From Spiroplasma endosymbiont of Clivina fossor (lineage in GTDB: Bacteria; Bacillota_I; Bacilli_A; Mycoplasmatales; Nriv7), in contig NZ_OZ035006.1 of assembly GCF_964031115.1 (NCBI RefSeq), positions 682,001-746,000 of the forward strand: a stretch of 64,000 bases of DNA, in the 5' to 3' direction. The position numbers were made by a program, and so were the translations under genes. Of this stretch, positions 43,516 to 54,594 are shown in pieces; positions within the stretch are counted from its first letter, which is position 1, and every line of letters begins with the position of its first letter. The notes beneath the pieces were generated by a model. It was not told the DNA's origin and made no database searches. It saw nothing but the letters and a program-made list of their open reading frames with translations.

Positions 43516-44583
43516 AGACTTCTTGCAAAATTAATTTAAAATATAATTGAATTGTTGTTTTTAATAAAAAGGTGGAATTTAAATGAAATTTAAAAAAAAT
43601 AATCAAATAAGTGATAAAAATTTTTTAAGATTAACTGGTATTAAACATACTACTTTTAATAAAATGCTAGAAATTTTAAAAATAGAAGAATTAAAAAAGA
43701 GATTTCGTCGCGGAAGAACCAATAAATTATCATTAGAAAATCGTATTTTAATGACTTTAGAATATTGAAGAGAATATAGAACTTATTTTCATATTGCAAA
43801 AAGTTATGATATTAGTGAAAGTAGTTGTTATAGAAATATCAAATGAATTGAAGACACTTTAATAAAACACCCTAATTTTCAACAACTTACTGGTCAAAAA
43901 TCACTATTAAAAGATTATTTCAAAGATAAGACTGTTATAATTGATGTAACTGAAAGCCAAATCCAACGCCCAAAAAAAGACAAAAACAGCACTACTCAGG
44001 AAAAAAGAAAAAACACACAATAAAAACACAAGTTATAATTGAAAAAGATAGTAAAAAAATTATTAGTTCTGATTTTTCTTATGGTAAAAACCATGACTTT
44101 AAAATTTTAAAAGATTCAAAAATTAAATTTTTACCAGAAACAACTGTTTTAGTGGATTTAGGTTATCAAGGCATACAAAAAATTAATCATAATGTTTTAA
44201 TTCCTAAAAGAAAATCAAAGAAAAACCCTTTAAATAAAGAAGAAAAGCAAAATAATGAGCGAATTTCAAAAATGAGAATTGTTATTGAAAATGTTTTTGC
44301 TATACTTAAAAAATTTAAAATTATTAGTGAAAAATATCGAAATCGTAGAAAAAGATTTGCTTTAAGATTTAATTTAATAGCTTCAATTTATAATTTACAA
44401 CTATTAGTTTAAATATATTTGATAATTTAAAATTTCAGTCTTTTTTTATTGTAAATAATAATTTTTATTATGTTTTAATGACAAAATATTTGTAAAAATA
44501 ATCTAAAAATTATTTTAATAACACTTTTATATTTATTTTAAATTTAAAAATTATAATTATCATATTAATTTTGCAAGAAGTCT
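43516..44583 (+). mobile_element. IS5-like element A
   Basis: Complete. ATT on both sides, but left flank is element B and right flank is a partial IS5-A, so the joint is rearranged. Confidence 0.9.
43583..44412 (+). CDS. IS5-family transposase (element A)
   Basis: Intact two-frame gene. Confidence 0.85.
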
Positions 44584-45441
44584 ATTATCATTAGAAAATC
44601 GTATTTTAATGACTTTAGAATATTGAAGAGAATATAGAACTTATTTTCATATTGCAAAAAGTTATGATATTAGTGAAAGTAGTTGTTATAGAAATATCAA
44701 ATGAATTGAAGACACTTTAATAAAACACCCTAATTTTCAACAACTTACTGGTCAAAAATCACTATTAAAAGATTATTTCAAAGATAAGACTGTTATAATT
44801 GATGTAACTGAAAGCCAAATCCAACGCCCAAAAAAAGACAAAAACAGCACTACTCAGGAAAAAAGAAAAAACACACAATAAAAACACAAGTTATAATTGA
44901 AAAAGATAGTAAAAAAATTATTAGTTCTGATTTTTCTTATGGTAAAAACCATGACTTTAAAATTTTAAAAGATTCAAAAATTAAATTTTTACCAGAAACA
45001 ACTGTTTTAGTGGATTTAGGTTATCAAGGCATACAAAAAATTAATCATAATGTTTTAATTCCTAAAAGAAAATCAAAGAAAAACCCTTTAAATAAAGAAG
45101 AAAAGCAAAATAATGAGCGAATTTCAAAAATGAGAATTGTTATTGAAAATGTTTTTGCTATACTTAAAAAATTTAAAATTATTAGTGAAAAATATCGAAA
45201 TCGTAGAAAAAGATTTGCTTTAAGATTTAATTTAATAGCTTCAATTTATAATTTACAACTATTAGTTTAAATATATTTGATAATTTAAAATTTCAGTCTT
45301 TTTTTATTGTAAATAATAATTTTTATTATGTTTTAATGACAAAATATTTGTAAAAATAATCTAAAAATTATTTTAATAACACTTTTATATTTATTTTAAA
45401 TTTAAAAATTATAATTATCATATTAATTTTGCAAGAAGTCT
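44584..45441 (+). mobile_element. IS5-like element A, 5'-truncated tandem copy
   Basis: Begins inside ORF1 (LSLENRILMTLEY) directly after a complete copy and runs to the normal 3' end. The transposase part 44587-45270 lacks its N-terminus. Right flank ATT then phage gene. Confidence 0.88.
44587..45270 (+). pseudogene. IS5-family transposase, N-terminus missing
   Basis: Lacks the first ~47 residues including the helix-turn-helix; the frameshift site and D, D, E remain. Confidence 0.8.
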
Positions 45442-45654
45442 ATTCATAAAATTATTAAATTCGTTACTTGTTCCGGTTATTCATTTAGTATCGATTGCTG
45501 TTAATGCACAAATTAATAAGCTTATAAAGATGAAAATGATACTTAATGCTATTTTTAACCATTGCTTTTTAAAAGAATTTTTAATTCTTAATTTTAACAG
45601 CGCTTTTTCTTTTGAATTATCTTTTTTAAATAATTTTACTAAAAGTTTTTTCAT
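45442..45654 (-). pseudogene. Phage membrane protein, short form, cut by IS5-A
   Basis: Homologue of the 130-aa part of 4146-4538: starts MKKLLVKLFKKDNSKEK, retains the first membrane segment and stops at FNNFMN against the IS. Lacks the N-terminal extension seen in provirus 1. Confidence 0.7.
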
Positions 45655-45676
45655 TTTAATTCTTCTTTCATATTTT

Positions 45677-45925
45677 TTATCGTCCTTTAATCACAATAAA
45701 TAAGGCAATAAGTACACAAGTAACGCCAAGAATGGTAAAGATTGGATGTTGTGAAAATGTTCGTGCCATTGGTTTAAACAGTTCTAAAATTGTTAAATTG
45801 CTAGTAATAAACTTTTTAAAATTGGCAAGGCCTTCGCTAATATAGTTCGTTAAAGTTTCAAAATGACTACCAGCTAATAATCCAAGAACAGTTATTAAGA
45901 TAAAAATAATAATTAGTTTAAACAT
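45677..45925 (-). CDS. Phage small membrane protein, 82 aa
   Basis: Homologue of 6353-6592 with three extra residues (LTN) in the loop. Confidence 0.65.
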   Translation of the reverse strand: MFKLIIIFILITVLGLLAGSHFETLTNYISEGLANFKKFITSNLTILELFKPMARTFSQHPIFTILGVTCVLIALFIVIKGR

Positions 45926-45927
45926 CG

Positions 45928-46248
45928 TTAGTTACCTTGTTTTATTTTTTTATTTCTTTGTTTTCAATTAATTTTATTTGGATTTATTGGTTTTATTTGT
46001 TTTTTAACTTTTCCTCACGCACTTAAACGACCACTATTTTTAACGGCATATTGGCGTTGCTTTTCTAAATTAACTTGTTGACTGCCAAAACCAAGAATAA
46101 TTGCCATAAGAAATTCTACAGCAAGCGTTAAGAATAAGGGAAATATTAGTTGAATTTTTGTTCCCGGCACTTCAAGACTTCAAATTAAATCAAAAACTTT
46201 ATAAAGCATTTGGGCAAGAAAGTCGGCCATTTTTGCGAGATTTTCCAT
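45928..46248 (-). CDS. Phage membrane protein, 106 aa
   Basis: Homologue of 6595-6879 with 12 more residues in the basic tail (INPNKINWKQRNKKI). Confidence 0.65.
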
Positions 46249-46251
46249 TTT

Positions 46252-47238
46252 TTATTGTTCCTTTTCTTTCATTTTTCTTAAAAATTTGCTAAATTTATCC
46301 ATTTTTAAGTATTCTAAGTCTTCTAAATCAATTGCCGTATCAGTATAGTATTTATCTTCATAATCAGGATTTACTTTTGAATTTAAGTAATCTCTTAAAA
46401 ATGCTAGGTAAAAAGAATTGTAAGTATTAAGTATTGGTAGGGGAATTTTTAGTTTAAAAAAATAAATATCAAGTTCAGGAATATCCCGGTATTTAATGCG
46501 ACGACCCTTTTTACTATTTTTAGCATCAATTAAGGTGTTTCGTCAGCGTTCATATTCTTCAATGCTAGTAAAGGTGCCATAGATGACTTTTAAGTAGGGT
46601 CGAAAAATATTAACGGGTTTTTTACGAATGCCCACAATCACATTATTGGCAATATCACGAACTTTAACTCAAATATGTTTATCTCTTTGACCGCTAGCAA
46701 GCACAATATGACCGAAATGCCGTGCCAGAGCGAAATATTCTTGAATACCGGTTTCTTCATTTTTGGTATTATTTTTTTCTCAATCAGTTCCTTCTAAAAA
46801 TAAATTGGTTTCATCTCACAAAAGTAAGGTTTTGTCTGGCAATACCGGATAATCAAAGTCTAATAATCCCATATGTCCTAAACTTAATTTTTGAGTTTCT
46901 AGTAATGGAAAGGTTGAGGCGATGTGATATTTCTTCTTTTTTAGTAATTTTGATGCGTATACTAGAAAAGCGGTTTTTCCAGTTCCCAATGAACCTATCA
47001 CAATATTTAATGGTGAATTTTTTAAGAAATTAATAACTTTGTTAATTTGTGTTAAATTACCAATTTTAAAAAGGAAAATTAAAATACAACCCGCTAAAAA
47101 TAAATAGCTCACAATGTTTTTAAAATAACCGTTGTAAATATATCAAATTGCTCCGCAATGTCATAAAATTAAAAATGAGGTGCGATTTAATTCAATAAAA
47201 TGGTTATTTTTTTCTATTATTCATTTGCAAAATTTCAT
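46252..47238 (-). CDS. Zot-like P-loop ATPase, phage assembly protein
   Basis: 328 aa, same layout as 6883-7869: membrane segment, GSLGTGKTA, LLLWDETN. Differences are mostly silent or conservative, suggesting it was functional recently. Confidence 0.75.
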
Positions 47239-47262
47239 CTTGCACCTCACTTTATTTTTTTG

Positions 47263-47508
47263 TTAACGTACAGCTCCAAGTAATTTTTCAAACATTTTAA
47301 AGCAAATAAAGAATATTGCCAAAATAAATGGAAAAATGAATATTCAGTAGTCAGCAAAGAAGTTACCGACTTGTGGCATATTAACAGCAATAATTTCTCA
47401 CATTTTAGTAAACGCTGTTATAATTGCATTTCACAATTTAGTCATCGCGTCACTAGCTGTTATTTTTTCTACTGTTGCTGGTGCATCGGCCAAGAAAATT
47501 CCAAACAT
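47263..47508 (-). CDS. Phage major coat protein candidate, 81 aa
   Basis: Homologue of 7894-8139 with a few N-terminal changes (MFGIFLADAPA). Same strong GGGGGTGATT ribosome-binding site. Confidence 0.7.
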
Positions 47509-47673
47509 ATAATCACCCCCTTTCTTTTTAAAACATTCATCATTTATATTCAAAGTTTTTCTTAAATTTGTTAAAACCACGATTAACCTTAACACGATTG
47601 TGTTTTTTCCTAATTAATTTTGAATTTCTTTGTGAATGCATCACAATTTAGCTTCGCGACATTACTTTTGCTT

Positions 47674-47904
47674 CTATCTAAATACTGATATGGTTTTTCA
47701 AAGTAGCATTAGAATAAATCACACCATAACTGCTGTCAAGAATCAAAAAGCAATGTTTGCTATTAAAAGTCAAAGTGGCTCTTCAGTTAAATTAATTTCT
47801 TTACCACCAGTAATATGAGCTGGAATAGTTGTAATTTGAATAAATAAATCTCAGAAAGTTTGTTTAATTTGTTCTCAATTAAATTCTTTTAAGTTTATTG
47901 TCAT
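47674..47904 (-). CDS. Phage membrane protein, 76 aa
   Basis: Homologue of 8305-8535, intact frame. Confidence 0.65.
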
Positions 47905-47907
47905 TTT

Positions 47908-48069
47908 TTATCTCCCAAAAATCATTTTTATTGGTAAATACATAATTGAAATTAAGGCGAAAAGAAAAGTAATGATAATAATTAATCCGGCAATAAACGC
48001 AACTTGTGCAGGCATTTTTTCTATCGGAACAAACAGTTCTAAGAATTCCATGATAATTTTTCAAAACAT
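47908..48069 (-). CDS. Phage membrane peptide, 53 aa
   Basis: Homologue of 8539-8700; start overlaps the preceding stop (TAATG). Confidence 0.6.
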
Positions 48070-48290
48070 TATTTTTTATCCGCGTTATTGTTTTTTGAAT
48101 TAGGAGCTTTAACTCATTCTTCAAAGCGAGCAATAAATACTTTTTCGTCTTTTGTAAAATTACCAGTATTACTTTTAATGGCATTTTTATATTTAATTCG
48201 CATTTTTATTTTGGCATAAATTTTATAAGCAAAATATGCCAATAGCATTATGCAAATGATAATAAATATTATTCCAATCGCAATATTCAT
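48069..48290 (-). CDS. Phage membrane protein, 73 aa
   Basis: Homologue of 8700-8921; N-terminal membrane helix, charged tail. Confidence 0.65.
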
Positions 48291-48292
48291 TT

Positions 48293-48619
48293 TTAAACTC
48301 CTTTAAAATAGTTATAATTTATATCTTTTTTGTTGTTTTCTTTTTCGGCAATGAAGAAGCCTAATAATTCTTGGCCTTTAATTAACTTGGTTTCTTGCTC
48401 TTGTTGATTAATTGAAATTACTTGATATTTACTATCTTTTATTATTCCGATGCAAATTGAATTTTCATATTTTCCTTTATAAACAAATCGCTTTGGAAAC
48501 CAAATACCGATTTGTTCACTAAATCACGGAATTTTTGGGGCTTTAATAAGCATTGCGTTTTGTGTTTCTTTTAAGAGATATTTCTTAGTATTTAAGAAAA
48601 TGTTTTCAATGTTTTTCAT
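48293..48619 (-). CDS. Phage early protein, 108 aa
   Basis: Homologue of 8924-9250, first gene of the phage operon, intact. Confidence 0.6.
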
Positions 48620-49129
48620 AATAAATTACCTCTCTTATAAATAAACTAAGTTATATTAACTAAGTTGTTAGTTAACTTAGTTTTTTAAACACTTATATAT
48701 CGCAGATTTAAGTGTTTAACAAACTTTGTTACTGAATTTTGTTTTTTAATTAGATAAAGATTTTAATAATTTTAAACTTAGCATACCCCTATATAGAAAT
48801 TTTTACACTTTAACATCCGCATCCTACCCTTGGAACTAATTTAATAGCGTGTATATTTTTAGGAAATCCACCCATTCATTTTTTTATTGCAAAACGAAAC
48901 AAATTGCTATAGTTTAATAGGATGTTATCTATTAACTGGTAAACTTCTTTTGGTTATGGCGACCACCCACAATTTATCGTGCTTTAATACATACCAACAT
49001 TATTAATTCACTTGTATTTAATTTTCAAAGAACAAATTTTTAACATCTTATAAAATAAAAAGACAATCATTGCTGACTGTCTTAATACTTATTCAAATCT
49101 TTTCCCACCTAACAAAACTTTATGCGTCC
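48620..49129 (-). other. Phage intergenic region, copy 2
   Basis: Same palindromes, hairpins and terminator (49060-49083) as 9251-9761. Ends with the phage terminal motif. Confidence 0.55.
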
Positions 49130-49435
49130 GTTCTTTTCATAAAAATTCACAAATAGTTATTTGCCAAAATAGTAATGAATATCCATTATGGCGACAAACA
49201 ATTACTAAAATTACAAAACAAGAATATTATGGACAAATTTTATTATGGAATTAGGACTAATTGCAGGCGTTGATTTGCGAATAAAGCAAAATCAAGTAGC
49301 TTATAAATATTTTCAAAATGAGATTAATAAACTAATAGTAAAAAAGAAACTAAATATTAAAAATAATTTTCTTTTTTGTTATCAAGATGAGTGAGAAAAT
49401 TTAGATGAAATTTTATTATCATTTATTTAATATTG
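49130..49435 (+). pseudogene. 3' remnant of an unidentified host gene (or two)
   Basis: A frame open from the phage end (SFHKNSQIVICQNSNEYPLW...) stops at a TAG inside ATGGAATTAG, where a second frame begins (MELGLIAGVDLRIKQNQVAY) and runs 61 codons to a stop. Either two coupled genes or one gene with a frameshift. Not recognised. The phage insertion removed or displaced its 5' part. Confidence 0.4.
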
Positions 49436-49444
49436 CAAACAAGT

Positions 49445-49450
49445 TATAAT
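49445..49450 (+). promoter_or_regulatory. -10 element of the tRNA operon
   Basis: TATAAT 20 bases before tRNA-Thr; a weak TTTATT lies 17 bases upstream. Confidence 0.5.
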
Positions 49451-49469
49451 GGAGAAGGAAATATTAATT

Positions 49470-49545
49470 GCTGGTTTAGCTCAGTCGGTAGAGCACACCC
49501 ATGGTAAGGGTGAGGCCAAGAGTTCAATTCTTTTAACCAGCACCA
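49470..49545 (+). tRNA. tRNA-Thr (anticodon GGT)
   Basis: Acceptor GCTGGTT / AACCAGC, D-arm with AGTCGGTA, anticodon stem CACCC/GGGTG around ATGGTAA (anticodon GGT), T-loop TTCAATT, encoded CCA. All arms fold. Confidence 0.93.
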
Positions 49546-49547
49546 TT

Positions 49548-49638
49548 GGAGAGTTGTGTGAGTGGTTCAAACAGTCATCTTGGAAAGGTGATGAATTCGA
49601 AAGGGATTCCACGGGTTCGAATCCCGTACTCTCCGCCA
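49548..49638 (+). tRNA. tRNA-Ser (anticodon GGA)
   Basis: Acceptor GGAGAGT / ACTCTCC, anticodon loop TTGGAAA (anticodon GGA), long variable arm (class II), T-arm CGGGTTCGAATCCCG, discriminator G and encoded CCA. Two bases after tRNA-Thr, so one transcript. Confidence 0.95.
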
Positions 49639-49685
49639 TAAAATGAAATATACTAAATAAATATTTATAAAGGAAAGGGGTTTTT

Positions 49686-50519
49686 ATGAAAAAAAGAATT
49701 ATTTTAGATGAAAAAGTTAAATTACATAATGGTATTATGATGCCAGTTATGGGTTTTGGAACATATAAAATTGAAAATAATGAATTAGGTAAAGAAGCGA
49801 TTTTAGAAGCTTTAAATCAGGGTTATCGGCATATTGATACGGCTAAAATTTATGGGAATGAAGAAATCGTTGGTCAAGCAATTAAAGAAAGTAAGATTTC
49901 TCGCAGTGAAATTTTTGTTACGACTAAACTTTGAGGTAATGAATTAACAAAAGAACAGTATTTACAAGAGATTGATAGCTCATTAGAAAAATTAGGTTTA
50001 GAATTTCTTGATTTATTTTTAATGCATTGACCGTGAAATAATCGTAAAATTGCTTGAGAAGTATTAGAGGAAATATATCGTGCTAAAAAAGCTCGTGCGA
50101 TTGGTGTTAGTAATTTTAATATTGAGCAGTTAGAACAATTAAAACAAGATGCTAAAGAGTTACCCGTTGCTAATCAAATTGAGTTTCATCCGGGATTAAA
50201 TCAAACGGAATTAAGAGCGTATCATCAAAAAAATAATATTGTAACTATTGGTTGAGGAACAATGAAATATCATGACTCTTTACCAGAAACTTGTGAGCAG
50301 ATTGCTCGTAAATATAATAAAACAATTCAACAATTATTTTTACGATGAGCTTATCAACATCAAAGTTTAATAATTCCCAAGTCAATGCATAAGACGCGGA
50401 TTATTGAAAATAGCGCGATTGATGATTTTAAAATTAGTGATGAACATATGAAGTGAATTGATAGTTTACCACAATCACGAAAAGGGCCTGATCCTAATAA
50501 TTTTGATTTTGGAAATTAG
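49686..50519 (+). CDS. Aldo/keto reductase
   Basis: 277 aa, typical length. GFGTYKI start, catalytic tetrad Asp51 and Tyr56 in HIDTAKIYGNEE, Lys81 in TTKLWG and His114 in LMHWPW. The NADPH-binding end is IPKSMHKTRIIEN. Reduces carbonyl compounds with NADPH; close in type to 2,5-diketogluconate reductase-like enzymes of Firmicutes. ATG 49686 follows AAAGGGG. A shared terminator separates it from a converging MarR-type gene, which may or may not control it. Confidence 0.9.
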
Positions 50520-50556
50520 AAAAAAACCTTGTAAATCTAATTACAAGGTTTTTTTC
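50519..50556. terminator. Bidirectional terminator between aldo/keto reductase and marR-like gene
   Basis: AAAAAACCTTGTAA and TTACAAGGTTTTTT form a 14-bp stem with A- and T-runs on either side. Confidence 0.88.
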
Positions 50557-50569
50557 TATATTGTTAACT

Positions 50570-51028
50570 TTAAACTAATGAAGAGTCAGATTTTAAAGCT
50601 ATTTCTAAATTGTTTCCTGCGGTTAATAAATAAGAATGAAGCATATCTTTTTCAATACTATTTAATTTATTTAGCAAAATGCTATCAATTTGTTCTTTGA
50701 TTAATGCCGCCTTTTTAATGATTTCTTGTGCTTTAGGAGTTAAAGTTAATAGTTTTGAACGACGGTCACTAGCAAGAACTTTACAAGTAATATATCCCTT
50801 TTTCACTAATGTTGATATCACGGCTGATGTATCAGCTTTGGATTTGCAAAGTTCTTTTGCAACATTAACAATAATGGGTTTATCTTTAATCTTATCAATT
50901 ACTAATAAAATATTTATATGTACAGGCATTAGATTTTTAATTTCTAATTTTCTTAATAAGTCAATGTATAACTTTTCTTTAAGTTGCGAGATTTTATATA
51001 ATAGAGCTAGATGATTTATCATTATCAT
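50570..51028 (-). CDS. MarR-family transcriptional regulator
   Basis: 152 aa. A central winged helix-turn-helix (NVAKELCKSKADTSAVISTLVKKGYI, wing CKVLASDRRSKLLTLT) is framed by N- and C-terminal helices for dimerisation; the D-R-R in the wing is the MarR hallmark. ATG 51028 follows AAGGTGG. Ligand unknown. IS1595 C10 ends about 70 bp upstream and may affect its promoter. Confidence 0.85.
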   Translation of the reverse strand: MIMINHLALLYKISQLKEKLYIDLLRKLEIKNLMPVHINILLVIDKIKDKPIIVNVAKELCKSKADTSAVISTLVKKGYITCKVLASDRRSKLLTLTPKAQEIIKKAALIKEQIDSILLNKLNSIEKDMLHSYLLTAGNNLEIALKSDSSLV

Positions 51029-51095
51029 TCATTAGACCACCTTTTTGTTGTTTTCTCTTCATAACATAATTATATAATAAATTATCAAAATAATT

Positions 51096-51888
51096 TTTTA
51101 ATTTTGTCGAAAACTCTTGATAAAATAAAAAAAAATCATCAACTTGATAATTTTAAAAGGCTTTTATGTAAAATTACTATTTTTACTTTAACTTTTTTAT
51201 ACATTAAAATATAATACCGCTGTTTGTTGGTTTGGAGTTAAACCCTTATGTTGGTATTTTCATTTTCAGAGATTTAAATAATTTTGAATATTAGTAAAAC
51301 CTAAACCATGATAATGAATTAAGGCTTCTTTAAGACTAGATTGTAATTTACTGATTTTATTTAAGTTACGATAACTAGCTTCAGAATTAATTGTTGTTTT
51401 AGTTACACATAAAGTAGAATTTGTTTGTTTTGCTACTAAAAAATATAATTTTTGCATATCAGAAGTAATAATTGAATTTTCGTTAATTAATTCTTTGTTC
51501 ATATTTTCAATAACTCATTGTTTTTGTAAACGTTTGGTGTTTGTGGATTTAACATAAATATTGTTATTATTATCAATTGCCATTTGAATACAGCATTTAG
51601 TATTAGTTGCGAATGGGTCAAGGTGAATTCTTCGTGGATCAGTTTTATATTTGAAATTTCCTTTATGGATTTCTTTAATAAATGTTTCATCGATTTGGAT
51701 TTTACCAGATAATTTTTTAAATTTTAATTGGGTATTTTCTAATTGTTTTGATTTCATTAATTTTTGACGATTATATCAAGCAGTTTTTAATGTAGTTTTA
51801 ATAAAACGAGAAATTGTTTTACTAGATTGCCCCAGCAATGAAATTTGAATCAATAAATTTCATTGTTCATAATTTAAATGACTTCAAT
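51096..51888 (-). mobile_element. IS1595-like element C10, cut by IS5-like element B
   Basis: One end (TTTTAATTTTGTCG at 51096) is present; the N-terminal third of the transposase and the other end are replaced from 51889 by element B. Confidence 0.88.
51197..51888 (-). pseudogene. IS1595-family transposase, N-terminus missing
   Basis: DDE core present from HLNYEQW to the stop at 51197; one change (NSEAS for NPEAS). Confidence 0.85.
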
Positions 51889-52139
51889 AGACTTGGTACA
51901 TAACCTTTAATTTTATCTACTATTTTGATAATATTATTTCCTAGGTGAAATACAAATGTTAGATAAATACAAAGACGAAAACGAATTTTATAGTTTAATA
52001 GGCATAAAATATAAAACTTTCATGAAAATGGTAGAAATTTTAAAAGAAGGTGAAGCTAAACAAAAACAAATTGGTGGTAGACCAAATAAATTATCAATAG
52101 AGCAAAGATTACTTATGACTTTAGAATACTGAAAAGAAT
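51889..52139 (+). mobile_element. IS5-like element B fragment (5' end)
   Basis: Terminal repeat AGACTTGGTACATAAC and the first ~62 codons of the B transposase (MLDKYKDENEFYSLIG, from 51958), cut by IS5-A at 52140. Confidence 0.85.
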
Positions 52140-53207
52140 AGACTTCTTGCAAAATTAATTTAAAATATAATTGAATTGTTGTTTTTAATAAAAAGGTGGA
52201 ATTTAAATGAAATTTAAAAAAAATAATCAAATAAGTGATAAAAATTTTTTAAGATTAACTGGTATTAAACATACTACTTTTAATAAAATGCTAGAAATTT
52301 TAAAAATAGAAGAATTAAAAAAGAGATTTCGTCGCGGAAGAACCAATAAATTATCATTAGAAAATCGTATTTTAATGACTTTAGAATATTGAAGAGAATA
52401 TAGAACTTATTTTCATATTGCAAAAAGTTATGATATTAGTGAAAGTAGTTGTTATAGAAATATCAAATGAATTGAAGACACTTTAATAAAACACCCTAAT
52501 TTTCAACAACTTACTGGTCAAAAATCACTATTAAAAGATTATTTCAAAGATAAGACTGTTATAATTGATGTAACTGAAAGCCAAATCCAACGCCCAAAAA
52601 AAGACAAAAACAGCACTACTCAGGAAAAAAGAAAAAACACACAATAAAAACACAAGTTATAATTGAAAAAGATAGTAAAAAAATTATTAGTTCTGATTTT
52701 TCTTATGGTAAAAACCATGACTTTAAAATTTTAAAAGATTCAAAAATTAAATTTTTACCAGAAACAACTGTTTTAGTGGATTTAGGTTATCAAGGCATAC
52801 AAAAAATTAATCATAATGTTTTAATTCCTAAAAGAAAATCAAAGAAAAACCCTTTAAATAAAGAAGAAAAGCAAAATAATGAGCGAATTTCAAAAATGAG
52901 AATTGTTATTGAAAATGTTTTTGCTATACTTAAAAAATTTAAAATTATTAGTGAAAAATATCGAAATCGTAGAAAAAGATTTGCTTTAAGATTTAATTTA
53001 ATAGCTTCAATTTATAATTTACAACTATTAGTTTAAATATATTTGATAATTTAAAATTTCAGTCTTTTTTTATTGTAAATAATAATTTTTATTATGTTTT
53101 AATGACAAAATATTTGTAAAAATAATCTAAAAATTATTTTAATAACACTTTTATATTTATTTTAAATTTAAAAATTATAATTATCATATTAATTTTGCAA
53201 GAAGTCT
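52140..53207 (+). mobile_element. IS5-like element A with unequal flanking triplets
   Basis: Complete element, but AAT on the left and ATT on the right, joining element B to a phage gene. Indicates recombination between two IS5-A copies. Confidence 0.9.
52207..53036 (+). CDS. IS5-family transposase (element A)
   Basis: Intact two-frame gene. Confidence 0.85.
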
Positions 53208-54594
53208 ATTAATTAGAAGTAAAAGACAAAGTAATAAAGTTTATAATTTTGAAATTAAAAATTTAGAAAAAGTGAATTTTTGGGTTTTAAATTCAACAAA
53301 TAGTATTTCAGAGGTTAACATATATAAAAAAGATAATAGCAATCTAAATGAAAAATTACCAGAATTAAAAAACTTAAACGATTTTACTTTCCAATTTACA
53401 AAAGAATTGCAAAATAATCAGGATAAACAAGAAAAAATTAGAAACTTAATAACAACATATGGACAAAAAATAAAAGAAAATAGCACTTATAAAACATGAG
53501 TAATTAATAAAAAAATAACAATTAAAGCACAAGGCACAGATTTATATAATTTCAAAGATTTTTTCGATAAAACAAATTACAGATTAAATGAAACAAATAA
53601 TTTTGAAATTGAAATTGAAAAAGACAGTACTGACATTGATTTACCGATAACAACTACTAAATTTGATGGTAACCACAAATATGATGATATCATTGATAAT
53701 CTTGATTATTTAATAGACTTCTTGCAAAATTAATTTAAAATATAATTGAATTGTTGTTTTTAATAAAAAGGTGGAATTTAAATGAAATTTAAAAAAAATA
53801 ATCAAATAAGTGATAAAAATTTTTTAAGATTAACTGGTATTAAACATACTACTTTTAATAAAATGCTAGAAATTTTAAAAATAGAAGAATTAAAAAAGAG
53901 ATTTCGTCGCGGAAGAACCAATAAATTATCATTAGAAAATCGTATTTTAATGACTTTAGAATATTGAAGAGAATATAGAACTTATTTTCATATTGCAAAA
54001 AGTTATGATATTAGTGAAAGTAGTTGTTATAGAAATATCAAATGAATTGAAGACACTTTAATAAAACACCCTAATTTTCAACAACTTACTGGTCAAAAAT
54101 CACTATTAAAAGATTATTTCAAAGATAAGACTGTTATAATTGATGTAACTGAAAGCCAAATCCAACGCCCAAAAAAAGACAAAAACAGCACTACTCAGGA
54201 AAAAAGAAAAAACACACAATAAAAACACAAGTTATAATTGAAAAAGATAGTAAAAAAATTATTAGTTCTGATTTTTCTTATGGTAAAAACCATGACTTTA
54301 AAATTTTAAAAGATTCAAAAATTAAATTTTTACCAGAAACAACTGTTTTAGTGGATTTAGGTTATCAAGGCATACAAAAAATTAATCATAATGTTTTAAT
54401 TCCTAAAAGAAAATCAAAGAAAAACCCTTTAAATAAAGAAGAAAAGCAAAATAATGAGCGAATTTCAAAAATGAGAATTGTTATTGAAAATGTTTTTGCT
54501 ATACTTAAAAAATTTAAAATTATTAGTGAAAAATATCGAAATCGTAGAAAAAGATTTGCTTTAAGATTTAATTTAATAGCTTCAATTTATAATT

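Larger units (their letters stand above)
45442..49129 (-). mobile_element. Provirus 2: plectrovirus-like, left part deleted
   Basis: Colinear with provirus 1 from the membrane protein gene at 4320 to the phage end, about 95% identical by eye. It ends at CTTTATGCGTCC (49129) against host DNA. The secreted-protein gene and left end are missing, replaced by IS5-A. Confidence 0.8.

Noticed and set aside
46722-47033. 103-codon plus-strand frame over the Zot-like ATPase
   Set aside because: Antisense shadow; the minus-strand gene has Walker motifs.
49449-49646. Open frame of 65 codons over the tRNA genes
   Set aside because: It is a translation of tRNA-Thr and tRNA-Ser sequence; both tRNAs fold well, and the frame has no other support.
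50679-51014. 111-codon plus-strand frame over the marR-like gene
   Set aside because: Antisense of a gene with a clear winged-helix pattern.
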